From Argentina anserina (Eukaryota > Streptophyta > Magnoliopsida > Rosales > Rosaceae), in assembly GCF_933775445.1 (NCBI RefSeq), contig NW_026089399.1, forward strand, positions 186,001 to 250,000: 64,000 bases of DNA, in the 5' to 3' direction. Within the stretch, counting starts at the first letter, position 1, and each line of letters begins with the position of its first letter. The notes beneath the pieces are model-generated. The model saw only the letters and a list, made by a program, of their open reading frames with translations, was not told the origin of the DNA and did not search any database. This document shows, piece by piece, positions 48,021 through 62,600 of the stretch. The translations under genes were made by a program, and so were the position numbers.

Positions 48021-51000
48021 AATTAAATAGAAACTCGCATCAGAAAGCCTTACAGAAAGATACTCAAACGAGAAATGAAATGATACACAATTGGAATAGT
48101 AAAGATACGCAAACGATGTAAAGATACTCAGTTTGAATGAAACACACTCCCACACTTGCAAAACTCTCAAATACAATAGAAACTCGCATCAGAAGCCTTA
48201 CAGAAAGATACTCAAACGAGAAATGAAAAGATACACAATTGGAATAGTAAAGATAGGCAAACGATGTAAAGATACACAATTGGAGTAGTAAAGATACGCA
48301 AACGATGTAAAGATACACAATTGGAATAGTAAAGATACGCAAACGATGTAAAGATACTCAGTTTGAAAGAAACACACTCCCACACTTGCAAAACTCTCAA
48401 ATACAATAGAAACTCGCATCAGAAGCCTTACAGAAAGATACTCAAACGAGAAATGAAAAGATACACAATTGGAATAGTAAAGATACGCAAACGATGTAAA
48501 GATACACAATTGGAATAGTAAAGATACGCAAACGATGTAAAGATACTCAGTTTGAATGAAACACACTCCCACACTTGCAAAACTCTCAAATTCAATAGAA
48601 ACTCGCATCAGAAAGCCTTACAGAAAGATACTCAAACGAGAAATGAAAGGATACACAATTCGAATAGTAAAGATACGCAAACGATGTAAAGATACACAAT
48701 TGGAATAGTAAAGATACGCAAACGATGTAAAGATACTCAGTTTGAAAGAAACACACTCACACACTTGCAAAACTCTCAAATACAATAGAAACTCGCATCA
48801 GAAGATTTACAGAAAGATACTCAAACGAGAAATGAAAAGATACACATTTGGAATAGTAAAGATACGCAAACGATGTAAAGATACTCAGTTTCAAAGAAAC
48901 ACACTCCCACACTTGCAAAACTCTCAAATTCAATAGAAACTCGCATCAGAAAGCCTTACAGAACGATACTCAAATGAGAAATGAAAAGATACACAATTGG
49001 AATAGTAAAGATACGCAAACGATGTAAAGATACACAATTGGAATAGTAAAGATACGCAAACGATGTAAAGATACTAAGTTTGAAAGAAACACACTCCCAC
49101 ACTTGCAAAACTCTCAAATTAAATAGAAACTCGCATCAGAAAGCCTTACAGAAAGATACTCAAACGAGAAATGAAATGATACACAATTGGAATAGTAAAG
49201 ATACGCAAACGATGTAAAGATACTCAGTTTGAATGAAACACACTCCCACACTTGCAAAACTCTCAAATACAATAGAAACTCGCATCAGAAGCCTTACAGA
49301 AAGATACTCAAACGAGAAATGAAAAGATACACAATTGGAATAGTAAAGATACGCAAACGATGTAAAGATACACAATTGGAATAGTAAAGATACGCAAACG
49401 ATGTAAAGATACACAATTGGAATAGTAAAGATACGCAAACGATGTAAAGATACTCAGTTTGAAAGAAACACACTCCCACACTTGCAAAACTCTCAAATTC
49501 AATAGAAACTCGCATCAGAAGCCTTACAGAAAGATACTCAAACGAGAAATGAAAAGATACACAATTGGAATAGTAAAGATACGCAAACGATGTAAAGATA
49601 CTCAGTTTGAATGAAACACACTCCCACACTTGCAAAACTCTCAAATTCAATAGAAACTCGCATCAGAAAGCCTTACAGAAAGATACTCAAACGAGAAATG
49701 AAAAGATACACAATTGGAATAGTAAAGATACGCAAACGATGTAAAGATACTCAGTTTGAAAGAAACATACTCCCACACTTGCAAAACTCTCAAATACAAT
49801 AGAAACTCGCATCAGAAGCCTTACAGAAAGATACTCAAACGAGAAATGAAAAGATACACAATTGGAATAGTAAAGATACGCAAACGATGTAAAGATACTC
49901 AGTTTGAATGAAACACACTCCCACACTTGCAAAACTCTCAAATTCAATAGAAACTCGCATCAGAAAGCCTTACAGAAAGATCCTCAAACGAAAAATGAAA
50001 AGATACACAATTCGAATCGTAAAGATACGCAAACGATGTAAAGATACTCAGTTTGAAAGAAACACACTCCCACACTTCCAAAACTCTCAAATACAATAGA
50101 AACTCGCATCAGAAGCCTTACAGAAAGATACTCAAACGAGAAATGAAAAGATACACAATTGGAATAGTAAAGATACGCAAACGATGTAAAGATACACAAT
50201 TGGAATAGTAAAGATACGCAAACGATGTAAAGATACTCAGTTTGAAAGAAACACACTCCCACACTTGCAAAACTCTCAAATTCAATAGAAACTCGCATCA
50301 GAAAGCCTTACAGAAAGATACTCAAACGAGAAATGAAAAAATACACAATTGGAATAGTAAAGATACGCAAACGATGTAAAGATACTCAGTTTGAATGAAA
50401 CACACTCCCACACTTGCAAAACTCTCAAATACAAAAGAAACTCGCATCAGAAGCCTTACAGAAAGATACTCAAACGAGAAATGAAAAGATACACAATTGG
50501 AATAGTAAAGATACGCAAACGATGTAAAGATACACAATTGGAATAGTAAAGATACGCAAACGATGTAAAGATACTAAGTTTGAAAGAAACACACTCCCAC
50601 ACTTGCAAAACTCTCAAATTAAATAGAAACTCGCATCAGAAAGCCTTACAGAAAGATACTCAAACGAGAAATGAAAAGATACACAATTGGAATAGTAAAG
50701 ATACGCAAACGATGTAAAGATACTCAGTTTGAAAGAAACACACTCCCACACTTGCAAAACTCTCAAATACAATAGAAACTCGCATCAGAAGCCTTACAGA
50801 AAGATACTCAAACGAGAAATGAAAAGATACACAATTGGAATAGTAAAGATACGCAAACGATGTAAAGATACACAATTGGAATAGTAAAGATACGCAAACG
50901 ATGTAAAGATACTCAATTTGAAAGAAACACACTCCCACACTTGCTAAACTCTCAAATTCAATAGAAACTCGCATCAGAAAGCCTTACAGAAAGATACTCA

Positions 51001-54000
51001 AACGAGAAATGAAAAGATACACAATTGGAATAGTAAAGATACGCAAACGATGTAAAGATACACAATTGGAATAGTAAAGATACGCAAACGATGTAAGGAT
51101 ACTCAGTTTGAAAGAGACACACTCCCACACTTGCAAAACTCTCAAATTCAATAGAAACTCGCATCAGAAAGCCTTACAGAAAGATACTCAAACGAGAAAT
51201 GAAAAAATACACAATTGGAATAGTAAAGATACGCAAACGATGTAAAGATACTCAGTTTGAATGAAACACACTCCCACACTTGCAAAACTCTCAAATACAA
51301 TAGAAACTCGCATCAGAAGCCTTACAGAAAGATACTCAAACGAGAAATGAAAAGATACACAATTGGATTAGTAAAGATACGCAAACGATGTAAAGATACA
51401 CAATTGGAATAGTAAAGATACGCAAACGATGTAAAGATACTTAGTTTGAAAGAGACACACTCCCACACTTGCAAAACTCTCAAATTCAATAGAAACTCGC
51501 ATCAGAAAGCCTTACAGAAAGATACTCAAACGAGAAATGAAAAAATACACAATTGGAATGGTAAAGATACGCAAACGATGTAAAGATACTCAGTTTGAAT
51601 GAAACACACTCCCACACTTGCAAAACTCTCAAATACAATAGAAACTCGCATCAGAAGCCTTACAGAAAGATACTCAAACGAGAAATGAAAAGATACACAA
51701 TTGGAATAGTAAAGATACGCAAACGATGTAAAGATACACAATTGGAATAGTAAAGATACGCAAACGATGTAAAGATACTCAGTTTGAAAGAAACACACTC
51801 CCACACTTGCAAAACTCTCAAATTCAATAGAAACTCGCATCAGAAGCCTTACAGAAAGATACTCAAACGAGAAATGAAAAGATACACAATTGGAATAGTA
51901 AAGATACGCAAACGATGTAAAGATACACAATTGGAATAGTAAAGATACGCAAACGATGTAAAGATACTCAGTTTGAAAGAAACACACTCCCACACTTGCA
52001 AAACTCTCAAATTCAATAGAAACTCGCATCAGAAAGCCTTACAGAAAGATACTCAAACGAGAAATGAAAAGATACACAATTGGAATAGTAAAGATACGCA
52101 AACGATGTAAAGATACTCAGTTTGAAAGAAACACACTCCCACACTTGCAAAACTCTCAAATTCAATAGAAACTCGCATCAGAAAGCCTTACAGAAAGATA
52201 CTCAAACGAGAAATGAAAAGATACACAATTAGAATATTAAAGATACGCAAACGATGTAAAGATACTCAGTTTGAAAGAAACACACTCCCACACTTGCAAA
52301 ACTCTCAAATTCAATAGAAACTCGCATCAGAAGCCTTACAGAAAGATACTCAAACGAGAAATGAAAAGATACACAATTGGAATAGTAAAGATACGCAAAC
52401 GATGTAAAGATACACAATTGGAATAGTAAAGATACGCAAACGATGTAAAGATACTCAGTTTGAAAGAAACACACTCCCACACTTGCAAAACTCTCAAATA
52501 CAATAGAAACTCGCATCAGAAAGCCTTACAGAAAGATACTCAAACGAGAAATGAAAAGATACACAATTGGAATAGTAAAGATACGCAAATGATGTAAAGA
52601 TACTCAGATTGAAAGAAACACACTCCCACACTTGCAAAACTCTCAAATTCAAAAGAAACTCGCATCAGAAAGCCTTACAGAAAGATACTCAAACGAGAAA
52701 TGAAAAGATACACAATTGGAATAGTAAAGATACGCAAACGATGTAAAGATACACAATTGGAATAGTAAAGATACGCAAACGATGTAAAGATACTCAGTTT
52801 GAAAGAAACACACTCCCACACTTGCAAAACTCTCAAATACAATAGAAACTCGCATCAGAAGCCTTACAGAAAGATACTCAAACGAGAAATGAAAAGATAC
52901 ACAATTTGAATAGTAAAGATACGCAAACGATGTAAAGATACACAATTGGAATAGTAAAGATACGCAAACGATGTAAAGATACTCAGTTTGAAAGAAACAC
53001 ACCCCCACACTTGCAAAACTCTCAAATTCAATAGAAACTCGCATCAGAAAGCCTTACAGAAAGATACTCAAACGAGAAATGAAAGGATACACAATTCGAA
53101 TAGTAAAGATACGCAAACGATGTAAAGATACACAATTGGAATAGTAAAGATACGCAAACGATGTAAAGATACTCAGTTTGAAAGAAACACACTCACACAC
53201 TTGCAAAACTCTCAAATACAATAGAAACTCGCATCAGAAGATTTACAGAAAGATACTCAAACGAGAAATGAAAAGATACACATTTGGAATAGTAAAGATA
53301 CGCAAACGATGTAAAGATACACAATTGGAATAGTAAAGATACGCAAACGATGTAAAGATACTCAGTTTCAAAGAAACACACTCCCACACTTGCAAAACTC
53401 TCAAATTCAATAGAAACTCGCATCAGAAAGCCTTACAGAACGATACTCAAATGAGAAATGAAAAGATACACAATTGGAATAGTAAAGATACGCAAACGAT
53501 GTAAAGATACTCAGTTTGAAAGAAACATACTCCCACACTTGCAAAACTCTCAAATTCAATAAAAACTCGAATCAGAAAGCCTACAGAAAGATACTCAAAC
53601 GAGAAATGAAAAGATACACAATTAGAATAGTAAAGATACGCAAACGATGTAAAGATACTCAGTTTGAAAGAAACACACTCCCACACTTGCAAAACTCTCA
53701 AATACAATAGAAACTCGCATCAGAAGCCTTACAAAAAGATACTCAAACGAGAAATGAAAAGATACACAATTGGAATAGTAAAGATACGCAAACGATGTAA
53801 AGATACTCAGTTTGAATGAAACACACTCCCACACATGCAAAACTCTCAAATACAATAGAAACTCGCATCAGAAGCCTTACAGAAAGATACTCAAACGAGA
53901 AATGAAAAGATACACAATTGGAATAGTAAAGATACGCAAACGATGTAAAGATACTCAGTTTGAAAGAAACACACTCCCACACTTGCAAAACTCTCAAATT

Positions 54001-54229
54001 CAATACAAACTCGCATCAGAAAGCCTTACAGAAAGATACTTAAACGAGAAATGAAAAGATACACAATTAGAATAGTAAAGATACGCAAACGATGTAAAGA
54101 TACTCAGTTTGAAAGAAACACACTCCCACACTTGCAAAACTCTCAAATACAATAGAAACTCGCATCAGAAGCCTTACAGAAAGATACTCAAACGAGAAAT
54201 GAAAAGATACACAATTGGAATAGTAAAGA

Positions 54230-57200
54230 TACGCAAACGATGTAAAGATACTCAGTTTGAAAGAAACACACTCCCACACTTGCAAAACTCTCAAATTCAA
54301 TAGAAACTCGCATCAGAAAGCCTTACAGAAAGATACTCAAACGGGAAGTGAAAAGATACACAATTGGAATAGTAAAGATACGCAAACGATGTAAAGATAC
54401 TCAGTTTGAATGAAACACACTCCCACACATGCAAAACTCTCAAATACAATAGAAACTCGCATCAGAAGCCTTACAGAAAGATACTCAAACGAGAAATGAA
54501 AAGATACACAATTGGAATAGTAAAGATACGCAAACGATGTAAAGATACACAATTGGAATAGTACTGATACGCAAACGATGTAAAGATACTCAGTTTGAAA
54601 GAAACACACTCCCACACTTGCTAAACTCTCAAATTCAAAAGAAACTCGCATCAGAAAGCCTTACAGAAAGATACTCAAACGAGAAATGAAAAGATACACA
54701 ATTGGAATAGTAAAGATACGCAAACGATGTAAAGATACTCAGTTTCAAAGAAACACACTCCCACACTTGCAAAACTCTCAAATACAATAGAAACTCGCAT
54801 CAGAAGCCTTACAGAAAGATACTCAAACGAGAAATGAAAAGATACACAATTGGAATAGGACAGATACGCAAACGATGTAAAGATACTCAGTTTGAAAGAA
54901 ACATACTCCCACACTTGCAAAACTCTCAAATACAATAGAAACTCGCATCAGAAGCCTTACAGAAAGATACTCAAACGAGAAATGAAAAGATACACAATTG
55001 GAATAGTAAAGATACGCAAACGATGTAAAGATACTCAGTTTGAAAGAAACACACTCCCACACTTGCTAAACTCTCAAATTCAAAAGAAACTCGCATCAGA
55101 AAGCCTTACAGAAAGATACTCAAACGAGAAATGAAAAGATACACAATTGGAATAATAAAGATACGTAAACGATGTAAATATACTCAGTTTGAAAGAAACA
55201 TACTCCCACACTTACAAAACTCTCAAATTCAATCGAAACTCGCATCAGAAAGCCTACAGAAAGATACTCAAACGAGAAATGAAAAGATACACAATTGGAA
55301 TAGTAAAGATACGCAAACGATGTAAAGATACACAATTGGAATAGTAAAGATACGCAAACGATGTAAAGATACTCAGTTTCAAAGAAACACACTCCCACAC
55401 TTGCAAAACTCTCAAATTCAATAGAAACTCGCATCAGAAAGCCTTACAGAACGATACTCAAACGAGAAATGAAAAGATACACAATTGGAATAGTAAAGAT
55501 ACGCAAACGATGTAAAGATACTCAGTTTCAAAGAAACACACTCCCACACTTGCAAAACTCTCAAATTCAATAGAAACTCGCATCAGAAAGCCTTACAGAA
55601 CGATACTCAAACGAGAAATGAAAAGATACACAATTGGAATAGTAAAGATACGCAAACGATGTAAAGATACTCAGTTTGAAAGAAACATACTCCCACACTT
55701 GCAAAACTCTCAAATTCAATAGAAACTCGCATCAGAAAGCCTACAGAAAGATACTCAAACGAGAAATGAAAAGATACACAATTGGAATAGTAAAGATACG
55801 CAAACGATGTAAAGATACTCAGTTTGAAAGAAACATACTCCCACACTTGCTAAACTCTCAAATTCAAAAGAAACTCGCATCAGAAAGCCTTACAGAAAGA
55901 TACTCAAACGAGAAATGAAAAGATACACAATTGGAATAGTAAAGATACGCAAACGATGTAAAGATACTCAGTTTGAAAGAAACACACTCCCACACTTGCA
56001 AAACTCTCAAATTCAATAGAAACTCGCATCAGAAAGCCTTACAGAAAGATACTCAAACGGGAAGTGAAAAGATACACAATTGGAATAGTAAAGATACGCA
56101 AACGATGTAAAGATACTCAGTTTGAATGAAACACACTCCCACACATGCAAAACTCTCAAATACAATAGAAACTCGCATCAGAAGCCTTACAGAAAGATAC
56201 TCAAACGAGAAATGAAAAGATACACAATTGGAATAGTAAAGATACGCAAACGATGTAAAGATACACAATTGGAATAGTACTGATACGCAAACGATGTAAA
56301 GATACTCAGTTTGAAAGAAACACACTCCCACACTTGCTAAACTCTCAAATTCAAAAGAAACTCGCATCAGAAAGCCTTACAGAAAGATACTCAAACGAGA
56401 AATGAAAAGATACACAATTGGAATAGTAAAGATACGCAAACGATGTAAAGATACTCAGTTTCAAAGAAACACACTCCCACACTTGCAAAACTCTCAAATA
56501 CAATAGAAACTCGCATCAGAAGCCTTACAGAAAGATACTCAAACGAGAAATGAAAAGATACACAATTGGAATAGGACAGATACGCAAACGATGTAAAGAT
56601 ACTCAGTTTGAAAGAAACATACTCCCACACTTGCAAAACTCTCAAATACAATAGAAACTCGCATCAGAAGCCTTACAGAAAGATACTCAAACGAGAAATG
56701 AAAAGATACACAATTGGAATAGTAAAGATACGCAAACGATGTAAAGATACTCAGTTTGAAAGAAACACACTCCCACACTTGCTAAACTCTCAAATTCAAA
56801 AGAAACTCGCATCAGAAAGCCTTACAGAAAGATACTCAAACGAGAAATGAAAAGATACACAATTGGAATAATAAAGATACGTAAACGATGTAAATATACT
56901 CAGTTTGAAAGAAACATACTCCCACACTTACAAAACTCTCAAATTCAATCGAAACTCGCATCAGAAAGCCTACAGAAAGATACTCAAACGAGAAATGAAA
57001 AGATACACAATTGGAATAGTAAAGATACGCAAACGATGTAAAGATACACAATTGGAATAGTAAAGATACGCAAACGATGTAAAGATACTCAGTTTCAAAG
57101 AAACACACTCCCACACTTGCAAAACTCTCAAATTCAATAGAAACTCGCATCAGAAAGCCTTACAGAACGATACTCAAACGAGAAATGAAAAGATACACAA

Positions 57201-57570
57201 TTGGAATAGTAAAGATACGCAAACGATGTAAAGATACTCAGTTTCAAAGAAACACACTCCCACACTTGCAAAACTCTCAAATTCAATAGAAACTCGCATC
57301 AGAAAGCCTTACAGAACGATACTCAAACGAGAAATGAAAAGATACACAATTGGAATAGTAAAGATACGCAAACGATGTAAAGATACTCAGTTTCAAAGAA
57401 ACATACTCCCACACTTGCAAAACTCTCAAATTCAATAGAAACTCGCATCAGAAAGCCTACAGAAAGATACTCAAACGAGAAATGAAAAGATACACAATTG
57501 GAATAGTAAAGATACGCAAACGATGTAAAGATACTCAGTTTGAAAGAAACATACTCCCACACTTGCTAAA
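54230..57570 (+). repeat. 1716-bp higher-order repeat, two copies
   Basis: Copy 1 from about 54230 and copy 2 from about 55946 match at a constant 1716-bp offset to about 57570. Shared markers are ACGGGAAGTG, AATAGTACTGATACG, GGAATAGGACAGATACG, AATAATAAAGATACGTAAACG and two successive CAGTTTCAAAG monomers. One visible difference is GTTTGAAAG against GTTTCAAAG near 57390. The ACGGGAAGTG monomer also occurs near 58600 and 61530, outside the pair. Confidence 0.83.
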
Positions 57571-59605
57571 CTCTCAAATTCAAAAGAAACTCGCATCAGA
57601 AAGCCTTACAGAAAGATACTCAAACGAGAAATGAAAAGATACACAATTGGAATAGTAAAGATACGCAAACGATGTAAAGATACTCAGTTTGAAAGAAACA
57701 TACTCCCACACTTGCAAAACTCTCAAATTCAATAGAAACTCGCATCAGAAAGCCTTACAGAAAGATACTCAAACGAGAAATGAAAAGATACACAATTGGA
57801 ATAGTAAAGATACGCAAACGATGTAAAGATACTCAGTTTGAAAGAAACATACTCCCACACTTGCAAAACTCTCAAATACAATAGAAACTCGCATCAGAAG
57901 CCTTACAGAAAGATACTCAAACGAGAAATGAAAAGATACACAATTGGAATAGTAAAGATACGCAAACGATGTAAAGATACTCAGTTTGAAAGAAACACAC
58001 TCCCACACTTGCAAAACTCTCAAATACAATAGAAACTCGCATCAGAAAGCCTTACAGAAAGATACTCAAACGAGAAATGAAAAGATACACAATTGGAATA
58101 ATAAAGATACGTAAACGATGTAAATATACTCAGTTTGAAAGAAACATACTCCCACACTTGCAAAACTCTCAAATTCAATCGAAACTCGCATCAGAAAGCC
58201 TACAGAAAGATACTCAAACGAGAAATGAAAAGATACACAATTGGAATTGTAAAGATACGCAAACGATGTAAAGATACTCTGTTTGAAAGAAACACACTCC
58301 CACACTTGCAAAACTCTCAAATACAATAGTAACTCGCATCAGAAGCCTTACAGAAAGATACTCAAACGAGAAATGAAAAGATACACAATTGGAATAGTAA
58401 AGATACGCAAACGATGTAAAGATACACAATTGGAATAGTAAAGATATGCAAACGATGTAAAGATACACAATTGGAATAGTAAAGATACGCAAACGATGTA
58501 AAGATACTCAGTTTGAAAGAAACACACTCCCACACTTGCAAAACTCTCAAATTCAATAGAAACTCGCATCAGAATGCCTTACAGAAAGATACTCAAACGG
58601 GAAGTGAAAAGATACACAATTGGAATAGTAAAGATACGCAAACGATGTAAAGATACTCAGTTTGAATGAAACACACTCCCACACATGCAAAACTCTCAAA
58701 TACAATAGAAACTCGCATCAGAAGCCTTACAGAAAGATACTCAAACGAGAAATGAAAAGATACACAATTGGAATAGTAAAGATACGCAAACGATGTAAAG
58801 ATACACAATTGGAATAGTACTGATACGCAAACGATGTAAAGATACTCAGTTTGAAAGAAACACACTCCCACACTTGCAAAACTCTCAAATACAATAGAAA
58901 CTCGCATCAGAAGCCTTACAGAAAGATACTCAAACCAGAAATGAAAAGATACACAATTGGAATAGTAAAGATACGCAAACGATGTAAAGATACACAATTG
59001 GAATAGTAAAGATACGCAAACGATGTAAAGATACTCAGTTTCAAAGAAACACACTCCCACACTTGCAAAACTCTCAAATTCAATAGAAACTCGCATCAGA
59101 AATCCTTACAGAAAGATACTCAAACGAGAAATGAAAAGATACACAATTGGAATAGTAAAGATACGCAAACGATGTAAAGATACTCAGTTTGAAAGAAACA
59201 TACTCCCACACTTGCAAAACTCTCAAATTCAATAGAAACTCGCATCAGAAAGCCTACAGAAAGATACTTAAACGAGAAATGAAAAGATACACAATTGGAA
59301 TAGTAAAGATACGCAAACGATGTAAAGATACTCAGTTTGAAAGAAACACACTCCCACACTTGCAAAACTCTCAAATACAATGGTAACTCGCATCAGAAGC
59401 CTTACAGAAAGATACTCAAACGAGAAATGAAAAGATACACAATTGGAATAGTAAAGATCCGCAAACGATGTAAAGATACACAATTGGAATAGTAAAGATA
59501 CGCAAACGATGTAAAGATACTCAGTTTGAAAGAAACACACTCCCACACTTGCAAAACTCTCAAATTCAATAGAAACTTGCATCAGAAAGCCTTACAGAAC
59601 GATAC

Positions 59606-62600
59606 TCAAACGAGAAGTGAAAAGATACACAATTGGAATAGTAAAGATACGCAAACGATGTAAAGATACTCAGTTTGAATGAAACACACTCCCACACATG
59701 CAAAACTCTCAAATACAATAGAAACTCGCATCAGAAGCCTTACAGAAAGATACTCAAACGAGAAATGAAAAGATACACAATTGGAATAGTAAAGATACGC
59801 AAACGATGTAAAGATACACAATTGGAATAGTAATGATACGCAAACGATGTAAAGATACTCAGTTTGAAAGAAACACACTCCCACACTTGCAAAACTCTCA
59901 AATACAATAGAAACTCGCATCAGAAGCCTTACAGAAAGATACTCAAATGAGAAATGAAAAGATACACAATTGGAATAGTAAAGATACGCAAACGATGTAA
60001 AGATACACAATTGGAATAGTAAAGATACGAAACGATGTAAAGATACACAATTGGAATAGTAAAGATACGCAAACGATGTAAAGATACTCAGTTTCAAAGA
60101 AACACACTCCCACACTTGCAAAACTCTCAAATTCAATAGAAACTCGCATCAGAAAGCCTTACAGAACGATAGTCAAATAAGAAGTGAAAAGATACACAAT
60201 TGGAATAGTAAAGATACGCAAACGATGTAAAGATACTCAGTTTGAATGAAACACATTCCCACACATGCAAAACTGTCAAATACAATAGAAACTCGCATCA
60301 GAAGCCTTACAGAAAGATACTCAAACGAGAAATGAAACGATACACAATTGGAATAGTAAAGATACACAAACGATGTAAAGATACACAATTGGAATAGTAA
60401 TGATACGCAAACGATGTAAAGATACTCAGTTTGAAAGAAACACACTCCCACACTTGCAAAACTCTCAAATACAATAGAAACTCGCATCAGAAGCCTTACA
60501 GAAAGATACTCAATTGAGAAATGAAAAGATACACAATTGGAATAGTAAAGATACGCAAACGATGTAAAGATACACAATTGGAATAGTAAAGATACGCAAA
60601 CGATGTAAAGATACTCAGTTTCAAAGAAACACACTCCCACACTTGCAAAACTCTCAAATTCAATAGAAACTCGCATCAGAAAGCCTTACAGAACGATACT
60701 CAAACGAGAAATGAAAAGATACACAATTGGAATAGTAAAGATACGCAAACGATGTAAAGATACTCAGTTTGAAAGAAACATACTCCCACACTTGCAAAAC
60801 TCTCAAATGCAATAGAAACTCGCATCAGAAAGCCTACAGAAAGATACTCAAACGAGAAATGAAAAGATACACAATTGGAATAGTAAAGATACGCAAACGA
60901 TGTAAAGATACTCAGTTTGAAAGAAACATACTCCCACACTTGCTAAACTCTCAAATTCAAAAGAAACTCGCATCAGAAAGCCTTGCAGAAAGATACTCAA
61001 ACGAGAAATGAAAAGATACACAATTGGAATAGTAAAGATACGCAAACGATGTAAAGATACTCAGTTTGAAAGAAACATACTCCCACACTTGCAAAACTCT
61101 CAAATTCAATAGAAACTCGCATCAGAAAGCCTTACAGAAAGATACTCAAACGAGAAATGAAAAGATACACAATTGGAATAGTAAAGATACACAAACGATG
61201 TAAAGATACTCAGTTTGAAAGAAACATACTCCCACACTTGCAAAACTCTCAAATACAATAGAAACTCGCATCAGAAGCCTTACAGAAAGATACTCAAACG
61301 AGAAATGAAAAGATACACAATTGGAATAGTAAAGATACGCAAACGATGTAAAGATACACAATTGGAATAGTAAAGATATGCAAACGATGTAAAGATACAC
61401 AATTGGAATAGTAAAGATACGCAAACGATGTAAAGATACTCAGTTTGAAAGAAACACACTCCCACACTTGCAAAACTCTCAAATTCAATAGAAACTCGCA
61501 TCAGAAAGCCTTACAGAAAGATACTCAAACGGGAAGTGAAAAGATACACAATTGGAATAGTAAAGATACGCAAACGATGTAAAGATACACAATTGGAATA
61601 GTAAAGATACGCAAACGATGTAAAGATACTCAGTTTGAAAGAAACACACTCCCACACTTGCAAAACTCTCAAATTCAAAAGAAACTCGCATCAGAAAGCC
61701 TTACAGAAAGATACTCAAACGAGAAATGAAAAGATACACAATTGGAATAATAAAGATACGTAAACGATGTAAATATACTCAGTTTGAAAGAAACATACTC
61801 CCACACTTGCAAAACTCTCAAATTCAATCGAAACTCGCATCAGAAAGCCTACAGAAAGATACTCAAACGAGAAATGAAAAGATACACAATTGGAATAGTA
61901 AAGATACGCAAACGATGTAAAGATACACAATTGGAATAGTAAAGATACGCAAACGATGTAAAGATGCACAATTGGAATAGTAAAGATACGCAAACGATGT
62001 AAAGATACTCAGTTTCAAAGAAACACACTCCCACACTTGCAAAACTATCAAATTCAATAGAAACTCGCATCAGAAAGCCTTACAGAAAGATACTCAAACG
62101 AGAAATGAAAAGATACACAATTGGAATAGTAAAGATACGCAAACGATGTAAAGATACTCAGTTTGAATGAAACACACTCCCACACATGCAAAACTCTCAA
62201 ATACAATAGAAACTCGCATCAGAAGCCTTACAGAAAGATACTCAAACGAGAAATGAAAAGATACACAATTGGAATAGTAAAGATACGCAAACGATGTAAA
62301 GATACACAATTGGAATAGTAATGATACGCAAACGATGTAAAGATACTCAGTTTGAAAGAAACACACTCCCACACTTGCAAAACTCTCAAATACAATAGAA
62401 ACTCGCATCAGAAGCCTTACAGAAAGATACTCAAATGAGAAATGAAAAGATACACAATTGGAATAGTAAAGATACGCAAACGATGTAAAGATACACAATT
62501 GGAATAGTAAAGATACGAAACGATGTAAAGATACACAATTGGAATAGTAAAGATACGCAAACGATGTAAAGATACTCAGTTTCAAAGAAACACACTCCCA

